From contig NZ_JACHZX010000002.1 of NCBI RefSeq assembly GCF_014193845.1, forward strand, positions 806,001 through 870,000: a DNA stretch of 64,000 nt, read 5' to 3'. The position numbers were made by a program, and so were the translations under genes. How positions within the stretch are numbered: the first letter of the stretch is position 1; every line of letters begins with the position of its first letter. The notes beneath the pieces were generated by a model. That model was not told the origin of the DNA. It made no database searches and worked only from the letters and a program-made list of their open reading frames with translations. Positions 52,319 through 58,464 of the stretch are shown here, one piece after another. The DNA comes from Sphingomonas sp. BK345 (lineage in GTDB: Bacteria > Pseudomonadota > Alphaproteobacteria > Sphingomonadales > Sphingomonadaceae).

Positions 52319-52346
52319 GCGAGAGAGGCGTGGTTGCCCCTCTCGC
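52319..52346 (-). terminator. probable terminator after the 79-residue gene
   Basis: Arms GCGAGAG and CTCTCGC with inner GGC/GCC and one mismatch, loop GTGGTT. On the minus strand it is followed by TTT. It sits 5 nt beyond the stop codon at 52351 and would also insulate the proposed oriT. Confidence 0.6.
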
Positions 52347-52350
52347 CGGC

Positions 52351-52590
52351 TTAGGATTCGTCGCTGCGGCCGGCAGCCACGGTGTGGACGATCCGGTCCA
52401 CCAGGTCCTGCATCAGGGTTTCGTAGTCACCCTCGTCAGCGACCCAGTAGCAGCCATCGTCGGTGCGGATGATGTGCTGGTCGAAGTAGCTGTAGGGCGC
52501 CCTGGCGGCGGCCCTGGCGTAGGCGGCCATGTAGGCGTCGTGGTCCGCAGCAGCAGCGGCGGTGGTGGTGATCGGGCTGTAGAAGGTCAT
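52351..52590 (-). CDS. hypothetical protein (79 aa), first leading-region gene
   Basis: A 79-residue acidic soluble protein (DHDAYMAAYARAAARAPYSY, DQHIIRTDDGCYWVADEGDY). No known family. ATG 52590 has AGAGGA about 7 nt upstream. It is the gene nearest to the proposed oriT on the leading side and reads toward it. Function unknown. Confidence 0.65.
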   Translation of the reverse strand: MTFYSPITTTAAAAADHDAYMAAYARAAARAPYSYFDQHIIRTDDGCYWVADEGDYETLMQDLVDRIVHTVAAGRSDES

Positions 52591-52660
52591 CGTCCGTCCT
52601 CTCAATGTTCAAGTGAAAGACGGCGGCTGAGGGACAGCGGGGAAGATCGGGGGTCAGGGA

Positions 52661-52678
52661 CCGCTCCGCCAGGAGCGG
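52661..52678. repeat. perfect 7-bp hairpin CCGCTCC/GGAGCGG
   Basis: Arms 52661-52667 and 52672-52678 with loop GCCA, about 70 nt upstream of the start of the 79-residue gene on its strand. It belongs to the gene-free stretch 52591-52995, which also holds the 13-bp inverted repeat at 52705. Otherwise I see only promoters and leaders there. Confidence 0.6.
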
Positions 52679-52704
52679 CCGCGTCAGCGGCGATGGGGGT
52701 CACG

Positions 52705-52765
52705 ATTTTTCCGGCCGCGCGGTGACGCCGGCGGTGGAGCGCGAACCTCGATCGGCCGGAAAAAT
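52705..52765. repeat. perfect 13-bp inverted repeat
   Basis: ATTTTTCCGGCCG (52705-52717) and CGGCCGGAAAAAT (52753-52765), 35 nt apart. The T-run is on the outside of the left arm and the A-run on the outside of the right arm, so it is not a terminator. It lies between divergent genes (79-residue gene leftward, 52996 gene rightward) close to the proposed oriT, which suggests a binding site or replication/transfer element. Confidence 0.85.
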
Positions 52766-52995
52766 GGTGGGGCCCCGTCGTCCTTGAGGCCCGGTCTTCG
52801 CCGCTGTCATGCTTCCCCATGTCGAGCGAGTAGAAGAGCTCGGCCGGCGCGGGCTCGATGCCCGCGGCGGCCGATTGGATGCGGCACGCTGGAGGGGAGG
52901 ACCTGCTCCGGTTGCCCGCAGAAATCCCTTTCCTACAGGTACGCGGCTAGGCGAAGAGAGGATCGGAAGGGGCTTCGACCGACAGGAGAATGGTC

Positions 52996-53271
52996 GTGGC
53001 CAAGAAGAAGCCGAGCGCGCTGGATGCGCTCACCAGACATGACGAAGAACAGCGCCTGCTCGAGAGCCGGCGCGAGGAACTGCGGCGTGCTGCCGCGCTC
53101 GAACTGGGGCTGATCGCGCTCGATGCCGGCGGCGGTGCGCTGGGTGCCGAAGGCCTGAGACAGGCGATCCGCCTCGCGCTCGATGGGAACGGCGGTGAGC
53201 CCGCTCCCGGCAAAATGCGATCGCAAGTGAGCATGGTTCACTCGCCGGTGAAGGGGGAGGGCAATGCCTGA
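52996..53271 (+). CDS. hypothetical basic coiled-coil-like protein (91 aa)
   Basis: From GTG 52996 (AKKKPSALDALTRHDEEQRL, ESRREELRRAAALELGLIAL). The N-terminal half is highly charged and helical, possibly a short coiled coil. AGGAG lies 7 nt before the GTG but only 1 nt before ATG 52990, so the GTG is the better start. It overlaps the next gene by 8 nt. Both read away from the proposed oriT. No family recognised with certainty. Confidence 0.65.
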   Translation: MAKKKPSALDALTRHDEEQRLLESRREELRRAAALELGLIALDAGGGALGAEGLRQAIRLALDGNGGEPAPGKMRSQVSMVHSPVKGEGNA

Positions 53272-53485
53272 CCCGATCACCCGTGAGCCGATGAGCGATG
53301 TCGCCGAGGTCATCGCGATCCTTGCTGATCCGGCGACCAGCTACTGGCTGCGCGATGCGATCGTCTCAGCCTGCCAGCGTGATCCGTTCGACGCCGAGCG
53401 GGACGCCCTGGCGCTCGCCGGCCTGCTGACCCGCCGCCTCGATGCGATCGTCACGCGGCACTTCGGCAGCCCTCGCCAGGCATGA
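53264..53485 (+). CDS. hypothetical protein (73 aa)
   Basis: A small helical protein (DVAEVIAILADPATSYWLRD, QRDPFDAERDALALAGLLTR). ATG 53264 follows GGGGGAGGG. It overlaps the previous gene by 8 nt and ends before a strong hairpin shared with the convergent ssb gene. Function unknown. Confidence 0.65.
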   Translation: MPDPITREPMSDVAEVIAILADPATSYWLRDAIVSACQRDPFDAERDALALAGLLTRRLDAIVTRHFGSPRQA

Positions 53486-53492
53486 CGAAGGT

Positions 53493-53517
53493 GCCCCGGC
53501 GGCGGTGCCGCCGGGGC
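53493..53517. terminator. perfect 11-bp hairpin between convergent genes
   Basis: GCCCCGGCGGC and GCCGCCGGGGC with a GGT loop, 7 nt after the 53485 stop and 13 nt after the ssb stop on the other strand. Very stable; T-runs are short on both sides. It is best read as a bidirectional terminator. Confidence 0.65.
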
Positions 53518-53530
53518 GTATTCCGGGCCG

Positions 53531-53941
53531 TCAGAAGGGCAGGTCGTCGTCGATGTCGTTCTGGCCGGAAGGCTCGCCGCCACTCGCCGACTTGCCGCGG
53601 CTGAGGAACTGGACATCCTCGGCGATGATCTCGCAGCCGTACCGCTCGACCCCCTCGCGATCGGTCCACTTGCTGTAGTGGATGCGGCCGCGCACCGACA
53701 CCAGCATGCCCTTGGTCGCGTATTGCGCGACCGTCTTGCCGAGGCCGTTGAAGCAGGTGATGCGGTGCCACTCGGTCTCCTTGGCGGTGTAGCCGTTCGC
53801 ATCCTTGAAGGTCTTGCCCTCGCCGTCGCGCTTGGGCCGGCTGGTGCCGAGGCTCAGGGTGGTGACGCGGGTCTCGCCGCGGGTGGAGCGGGTCTCGGGA
53901 TCGGTGCCGAGATTGCCGACGAGAAAAACGGTGTTGGTCAT
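53531..53941 (-). CDS. ssb: single-stranded DNA-binding protein
   Basis: A 136-residue SSB: OB fold from MTNTVFLVGNLGTDPETRST through EWHRITCFNGLGKTVAQYAT and GMLVSVRGRIHYSKWTDREG, a short linker, and the acidic tip DDDLPF that recruits partner proteins. ATG 53941 has AAGGAG about 8 nt upstream. Plasmid SSBs of this length are leading-region proteins that coat the incoming strand. Its leader contains an inverted repeat TCGGGAC/GTCCCGA (53964-53978) and the blocks shared with the DUF2493 gene leader. Confidence 0.94.
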   Translation of the reverse strand: MTNTVFLVGNLGTDPETRSTRGETRVTTLSLGTSRPKRDGEGKTFKDANGYTAKETEWHRITCFNGLGKTVAQYATKGMLVSVRGRIHYSKWTDREGVERYGCEIIAEDVQFLSRGKSASGGEPSGQNDIDDDLPF

Positions 53942-54058
53942 GGCGCTTGCTCCTTGCGGATCGTCGGGACCGTCCCGATCGACGGAGCCCCGGCCATGGC
54001 GAGGCAGCCGGGCGGAGGCACCGAGCGGCCTGCAGGGACGGGAGGGGAACCCTGGGAG

Positions 54059-54140
54059 ACCAGGCTGGCGCGGGCAGCGGAGGCGAAGCCGGAGCAACAC
54101 GGGCCTGGTCGGGAAGGGTTGCCTGCGCTCGCGCCCGCCA
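54059..54140 (-). promoter_or_regulatory. conserved leader element upstream of ssb
   Basis: It contains, in order on the plus strand, AGGCTGGCGCGGGC, GCAACACGGGC, GGGTTGC and CTCGCGCCCGC; the same four blocks in the same order occur at 56566-56683 before the DUF2493 gene. An 8-bp perfect stem GACCAGGC/GCCTGGTC (54058-54110) encloses part of it. It may be a single-strand promoter of the Frpo type or an operator. Confidence 0.55.
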
Positions 54141-54201
54141 TAGGGGTGAGCAGTCGATGGGAATGGTCCTGACCCGGCCGGATCGCGCACGCCCGAAAGT
54201 G

Positions 54202-54657
54202 CTACCGTCTGGTGCTGGAGGTTCGCGCCGATCGACACAGACGGTTTCCGCCGTAGCGGGCCCACGCCAGCGCATAGCCGTCCCGGACCATCGCGCAGGA
54301 GAGGTCGCCAACTTGCTGAGAACGGCACAAGGCGCCGGTCCGATCGCCCTTCGCGGAGCCGTTCGACACGCAGGTGAGAGGGGAACCACGGACCACGATG
54401 TGCCCGGTGCGGAGCGTGCCGCGGGCTCCGCCCAAGAGGGCGACGAGATGGTCGCGTGCGGCGCGACCGCTGGCGCGAGGACAGGGATGTCTTGGCCGGC
54501 AGGTCTCGTCCATCTCGCGGGCGGCGATGCCTTCCAGCCGAATGCGCGGCCCTTCCGCACACCAGATCGGACCGTCCCCGTCCCAAACCGCGACGGGCGT
54601 ACAGGTGAAGGTGGTGCCGGGGGCGACGACGCTGGCGAGGAGCAGAAGCGGGATCAT
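54202..54657 (-). CDS. staphylococcal-nuclease-like (thermonuclease family) secreted protein
   Basis: A 151-residue protein with a hydrophobic signal-like N-terminus (MIPLLLLASVVAPGTTF) and an SNase-like core (VAVWDGDGPIWCAEGPRIRL, EGIAAREMDETCRP, then GRAARDHLVALLGG and CAMVRDGYALAWARYGGNR). Six cysteines suggest disulfides outside the cytoplasm. The usual catalytic R...E...R set is not complete by eye, so activity is uncertain. The ATG at 54657 has a weak ribosome site. It reads leftward into the ssb leader region. Confidence 0.75.
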   Translation of the reverse strand: MIPLLLLASVVAPGTTFTCTPVAVWDGDGPIWCAEGPRIRLEGIAAREMDETCRPRHPCPRASGRAARDHLVALLGGARGTLRTGHIVVRGSPLTCVSNGSAKGDRTGALCRSQQVGDLSCAMVRDGYALAWARYGGNRLCRSARTSSTRR

Positions 54658-54762
54658 CGCCGATGCTCTTACGCAAAGGTGCACGACAGGCCACCCTGCA
54701 GCGCAGCGGCGCCGACCGGCGAGCGGTTTGAGGCGACAAGGGAGCGAGCTAGTGAGGACGGA

Positions 54763-55422
54763 ATGACCCTGATCAAGCCTGTCAGCGAGACCGCGCTCTA
54801 TGCGCCGATCAAGCGCTTCCTCGGGCGTCATGGGTTCGAGGTGAAGGGGGAGATCTGCGGCTGCGACATCGTCGGGCTGGCACCTGGCGAGCCGCCGCTC
54901 GTGGTCGTCACCGAGCTCAAGCTATCCTTCTCGCTCGAGCTGCTGCTGCAGGCGGTCGAGCGGACGCGCTCGTCCGACATCGTCTATGTCGCGGTGCCGG
55001 CCACGCGCCGCGGCCGCGACCAGGACCGCCGGGTGCATCGGCTCTGCCAATTGCTGGGACTGGGCCTGCTCGCGGTCGACCTGCGATTAGGCACGGTCAC
55101 CGTGCTCGGCGAGCCTGCGCCCTACCGACCGCGGCCCAGCCTGCCGCAGCGGCGGCGCCTCGTCGCTGAGCATCGCCGTCGAAAGGGCGACCCGACCCAG
55201 GGTGGATCGACCCGCCAGCCGATCATGACAGCGTATCGCCAGCGCACGATCGCGTGCGCCGAGGCGATGCGGGATGGACCGAAGCGACCGAGGGATCTGC
55301 GCGGGCTCGCGGAGGATGCGGGCGGTATCCTGCTGCGCAACGTTTATGGCTGGTTCGAGCGCGTGGAGAAGGGGCTCTATGCGCTGTCCGAGCGTGGCCG
55401 GCTTGCGATCGGCGATATCTAA
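54763..55422 (+). CDS. DUF2161 family protein, PD-(D/E)xK nuclease-like
   Basis: A 219-residue protein. The N-terminal half has GFEVKGEICGCDIVGL and VVVTELKLSFS, fitting the E...D...ExK core of restriction-like nucleases, the fold expected of DUF2161. The C-terminal part (LAEDAGGILLRNVYGWFERV, GLYALSERGRLAI) looks like a winged helix. ATG 54763 has GAGG 5 nt upstream. It is one of few rightward genes in this region and faces a strong terminator at 55480. The family is named as a phosphodiesterase; target unknown. Confidence 0.82.
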   Translation: MTLIKPVSETALYAPIKRFLGRHGFEVKGEICGCDIVGLAPGEPPLVVVTELKLSFSLELLLQAVERTRSSDIVYVAVPATRRGRDQDRRVHRLCQLLGLGLLAVDLRLGTVTVLGEPAPYRPRPSLPQRRRLVAEHRRRKGDPTQGGSTRQPIMTAYRQRTIACAEAMRDGPKRPRDLRGLAEDAGGILLRNVYGWFERVEKGLYALSERGRLAIGDI

Positions 55423-55479
55423 AAGAGGTCTCTACCGCCCCCGGAGCAGGAAGCGGCATAGTCCAAAGCCGGGGAAGAA

Positions 55480-55501
55480 GGGCGCCGCCGAAGCGGCGCC
55501 C
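55480..55501 (-). terminator. intrinsic terminator after the DUF2493 gene
   Basis: A perfect 9-bp stem GGGCGCCGC/GCGGCGCCC with a stable tetraloop (TTCG on the minus strand), followed on the minus strand by TTCTTCCCC. It lies 9 nt beyond the stop codon at 55510. Confidence 0.75.
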
Positions 55502-55509
55502 GGAAGGGT

Positions 55510-56481
55510 TCAAGCCGCAAGCGCCTCGCCCGAGGTACGGGCATGGTGCTTGGGGTTGGTGCCGAGCGGACCACGCCGGTCGACGACGGCAATCCCGCGC
55601 TCCTTAGCCTGGATGACGAGCCGCTCCAGCACGCCGTTGCCGGCGAACGCGACGACGTAGCGCGGCTTCAATCCGAGCATCTGCTCGTTGCGGCGGAAGC
55701 CTGCCCGGGCGCCGAGCCGCGTGTCGAGGCTGAACGCGATCTGCGGCACCTTGTGACGCTCGGCCCAGGACGCCGCGAGCCGGTCGGCACCCTTGCCGTC
55801 GCCGCCATGGACGAGGACCATGTCCGCGACATTGGCGCGCACCCGGTCGAGCGTGCGCCAGATCGCGTCGCCATAGGCCTTGGCATCGTCCGCGCTACCG
55901 AAGCTCAGCCGTCCGCCGGCAAAGACGACGGGCGTGCCCTCAGGCATCGCGGCCCGGCGCTTGCCTTCGGCGCGGGCCTTCAGGAACTCGCGTCCCTGGA
56001 CCACAGCGGAGGTGCTCAGCGCGTCGTGGCTGAGCCGCGAGCCGCCGGCCGGCTTCCAGGACGATCCGGTCTCGGCGAGGTAGAGCGCTGCCGCCGTTTC
56101 GCGGAGTGCCTCCAGCGCCAGCATCTCGCCTTCGGCCGCTTGCGCGCGCTCGACCTGCTGTTCGAGTTCAGCGGTGTGGACCTCCGAGCCGTCGTTGGTC
56201 GCGAGCAGCAGCCGGATCTCGTCGGTCGCCCGGTCGATGCGGGTCGAGGCCTTGGCAGCGGCGCGATGGAAGAGGTTCACGAAGCCCCAGCCGAGCTCCT
56301 CGGCCTGGTCCTCGAGGATGGTGTCGGTGAACAGCGCGAACAGGTCGGACCAGACGGCGGCGAGCGTCTGGTCGATTGCTTCCGGCTCGGGTCGGGCGAG
56401 GGGACGCGCACCGGGATCGCTGGCGATCGAGAGATGCCCGAGTTCGAGCGCAGCGAGCTGGGCGGCAAGGGTGGTCGGCAT
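55510..56481 (-). CDS. DUF2493 SLOG-fold protein
   Basis: A 323-residue protein. The first 170 residues are helical (LFALFTDTILEDQAEELGWG, TAELEQQVERAQAAEGEML). The C-terminal domain is the YspA/cpYpsA-related SLOG fold: VVFAGGRLSFG, DMVLVHGGDGKGADRLAASW and KPRYVVAFAGNG, expected to bind a nucleotide-derived ligand. ATG 56481 has GGAG about 8 nt upstream. Such proteins are common on plasmids and phages, with suggested roles in nucleotide signalling or counter-defence. Its leader shares blocks with that of ssb. Confidence 0.87.
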   Translation of the reverse strand: MPTTLAAQLAALELGHLSIASDPGARPLARPEPEAIDQTLAAVWSDLFALFTDTILEDQAEELGWGFVNLFHRAAAKASTRIDRATDEIRLLLATNDGSEVHTAELEQQVERAQAAEGEMLALEALRETAAALYLAETGSSWKPAGGSRLSHDALSTSAVVQGREFLKARAEGKRRAAMPEGTPVVFAGGRLSFGSADDAKAYGDAIWRTLDRVRANVADMVLVHGGDGKGADRLAASWAERHKVPQIAFSLDTRLGARAGFRRNEQMLGLKPRYVVAFAGNGVLERLVIQAKERGIAVVDRRGPLGTNPKHHARTSGEALAA

Positions 56482-56565
56482 GAGAGGTCTCCTGTCAGAC
56501 GCCGCGGATCTGCGGCGACGCGTGCCCTCCCACCCGGCGGCATCAGGGCCGGGCGCCACCCCCCG

Positions 56566-56683
56566 ACAAGGCTGGCGCGGGCCGCCTCGCGAGGGCGCCA
56601 GCCCAGGCGAGGCAACACGGGCCGCAGGCGGGCGGGTTGCGCCTGGATCGCCGGCGGGTAGAAGGCCTCTCGCGCCCGCACCG
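56566..56683 (-). promoter_or_regulatory. conserved leader element upstream of the DUF2493 gene
   Basis: Same four blocks as at 54059-54140 (AGGCTGGCGCGGGC, GCAACACGGGC, GGGTTGC, CTCGCGCCCGC) with different spacers. It includes a perfect 9-bp stem GGCTGGCGC/GCGCCAGCC (56570-56603) whose 16-nt loop contains the palindrome CCTCGCGAGG. Strong folding potential in single-stranded form. Confidence 0.55.
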
Positions 56684-56712
56684 CGGCACTGGCCGGACCT
56701 CGTATCCGGCTC

Positions 56713-57357
56713 TCAGGCGACGAGCCTCGGCTGGCTTTCGGGCAAGCATGCCAGCCCGATCTCGCGCGCAATCCGTGCCGCCAGCCGAGCGTGGTCGACC
56801 AGCTCGGTCATGCGAGCCCAATGATTGCGCTCGCCGACATGGTCGGACCGGCCGCGGCACCGGCGAAACAGGATCTCGCCCGGCCCGAAGCCGCCGATCG
56901 AGACCTGGCAGTAGAGCTCTTCCCCGTGGAGGATGACCTCGCCCGACACCGCTGGACCGCCAGCACAGACGCGAATGTCGTATCGGCCGCGCTCGAGTTG
57001 CAGCGCGTCGGCAAGCCGCTTCAGCGCCCGCCGTGCTTCCGTGTGGAAGGTCCGCTTGGCGTCAGCGTCATGATCGACGCCGCGCGCGGCGAGCAGGGTC
57101 AGCAACGGGGTGCGCGCAATCTCGGCCAAGGCATCGCCGCAGAGCGTGCGAAGGGCCGGCCGATCCGGCATCGTGGTCGTCGCGACAGCCCCGAGATGCC
57201 GGGCGAGTAGCACCACGGCAGGGTCGGATTCGAATGACTTGCCGGCGTTGCGGCAGTCCTTGGCAGCGGCCTGGATGGCGTGGAGGCAAGCAGCAATGGT
57301 GTCGAGGCCGCTCGGATCGAGCGCCTGCGCGAAGCGGTAGCCGACATCGTAGGTCAT
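56713..57357 (-). CDS. hypothetical leading-region protein (214 aa)
   Basis: A 214-residue soluble protein (AACLHAIQAAAKDCRNAGKS, RTFHTEARRALKRLADALQL, YDIRVCAGGPAVSGEVILHG, ARLAARIAREIGLACLPESQ). I do not recognise it. ATG 57357 has GGGAG about 9 nt upstream; an in-frame ATG ten codons earlier is less well placed. It lies between ardC and the DUF2493 gene, reads toward the proposed oriT and has plasmid-backbone character. Function unknown. Confidence 0.72.
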   Translation of the reverse strand: MTYDVGYRFAQALDPSGLDTIAACLHAIQAAAKDCRNAGKSFESDPAVVLLARHLGAVATTTMPDRPALRTLCGDALAEIARTPLLTLLAARGVDHDADAKRTFHTEARRALKRLADALQLERGRYDIRVCAGGPAVSGEVILHGEELYCQVSIGGFGPGEILFRRCRGRSDHVGERNHWARMTELVDHARLAARIAREIGLACLPESQPRLVA

Positions 57358-57423
57358 TAGAAAATCTCCCGAGGAGAGGAGGTGCAAACAGCGATCCTTT
57401 GCGGGCCGCCGAGAGGGTGCGGG

Positions 57424-58338
57424 TCAGGCGGCGAGCGACAGCTCGGCGGGGCGCTCGGCGCGGCCGAGCTTCAGCAGATAGGCGGAGGCCTCCTCGGCCT
57501 TGGCGGCCGCGGTCAGGATCGCGCGGGCATCGGTCTTGAGGACCTTGAGCCAGCTGCCGAGATAGCTCGCATGATCGTCGAGATGGTCGACTGGCAGCCC
57601 AAGTTCGGCGCCGATCATCGCCGAGGCGAGCTCGGCGACCAGCTCCTCGACGGCGTAAGCGTCGCTCCCGAAGCGACCACCTAGCGAGCGGTCCAGTCGG
57701 CTTCGGTGTCCCGTCCAGTGCGCAAGCTCATGCGCCAGTGTCGACCGGTAGAGGTCGCGCGTCCGGAACTGCGACACCTTCGGCATGGTGATCTGGTCGG
57801 TCGAGGGCATGTAATAGGCCTCGCTGCCACCGTGGCGCAGCAACGCCGGAATAGCGGCGAAGAAGGTGTCGAGTTCGCGATCACGCGCAGTCGGTTCGGG
57901 CAGCGACACGGGCTCGGGCCGGAACCGCTCGGGCAGCCCATTGATTTGGTCGACGTTGAAGACGGTAAAGCTCTTCAGCACGCGGCGCGCCTCGTCTTCG
58001 CGCTCGCCCGTCGCGGGATCCTCAATCTCCTTGGTATAGCTCTTGTAGAAGATGGCGAGCGTACCGCGCTCGCCCTTGCGCACCTGGCCTCCGAGCAGCT
58101 GTGCCTGGTGGTAGGTCATCCAGGTCGGCGAGCCGAAGCCGCGCGATTGTGCCGCCATCCAGAGCCAGATGACGTTGACCCCTCGATAAGGCGTTCCGCA
58201 GACGCGCAAGGGCCTGGAGACAGGACCGCCGGTCCAGGGCTGGCGCCAGGGCCTGACGCCGGCCTCCAGGCGTTCGATGATGGCGTTGGTGATTGTCTCG
58301 GCGGGGCTGGTCGGCGGGGTGGATCGGCTGTGGCGCAT
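57424..58338 (-). CDS. ardC: ArdC-like antirestriction / ssDNA-binding zincin
   Basis: A 304-residue ArdC-type protein. The N-terminal ssDNA-binding domain starts ETITNAIIERLEAGVRPWRQ and continues YRGVNVIWLWMAAQSRGFGS, WMTYHQAQLLGGQVRKGERG. The C-terminal zincin-like domain has HELAH at 203-207 in STLAHELAHWTGH, with downstream Glu in YAVEELVAELAS. ArdC proteins protect incoming DNA from host restriction. ATG 58338 has GAGGAG about 8 nt upstream. Its leader hairpin resembles that of the parB-like gene. Confidence 0.92.
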   Translation of the reverse strand: MRHSRSTPPTSPAETITNAIIERLEAGVRPWRQPWTGGPVSRPLRVCGTPYRGVNVIWLWMAAQSRGFGSPTWMTYHQAQLLGGQVRKGERGTLAIFYKSYTKEIEDPATGEREDEARRVLKSFTVFNVDQINGLPERFRPEPVSLPEPTARDRELDTFFAAIPALLRHGGSEAYYMPSTDQITMPKVSQFRTRDLYRSTLAHELAHWTGHRSRLDRSLGGRFGSDAYAVEELVAELASAMIGAELGLPVDHLDDHASYLGSWLKVLKTDARAILTAAAKAEEASAYLLKLGRAERPAELSLAA

Positions 58339-58357
58339 CGCGCGGCTCCTCTGATCA

Positions 58358-58374
58358 CGAGCCGGATCGGCTCG
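58358..58374 (-). promoter_or_regulatory. leader hairpin upstream of ardC
   Basis: CGAGCCG-GAT-CGGCTCG, a perfect 7-bp stem, 20 nt before the ardC start. Further upstream on the transcribed strand comes GAGAGAGGGGAGAC. A comparable hairpin plus GAGAGAGGAGGAC lies before the parB-like gene (60488-60540). Confidence 0.5.
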
Positions 58375-58410
58375 CCCCGGCGACAGCCGTCTCCCCTCTC
58401 TCGCGAAGCC

Positions 58411-58447
58411 GAAGAAAAAGGGGCGACCTCGAGGTGGAGGCCGCCCC
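58411..58447 (-). terminator. intrinsic terminator after the parB-like gene
   Basis: An 11-bp stem (58420-58430 with 58437-58447, one G-U pair on the minus strand), 6-nt loop, followed on the minus strand by TTTTTCTT. It lies 17 nt beyond the stop codon. The clearest rho-independent terminator in the window. Confidence 0.88.
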
Positions 58448-58464
58448 AGAATGCCGCGTGCCGC

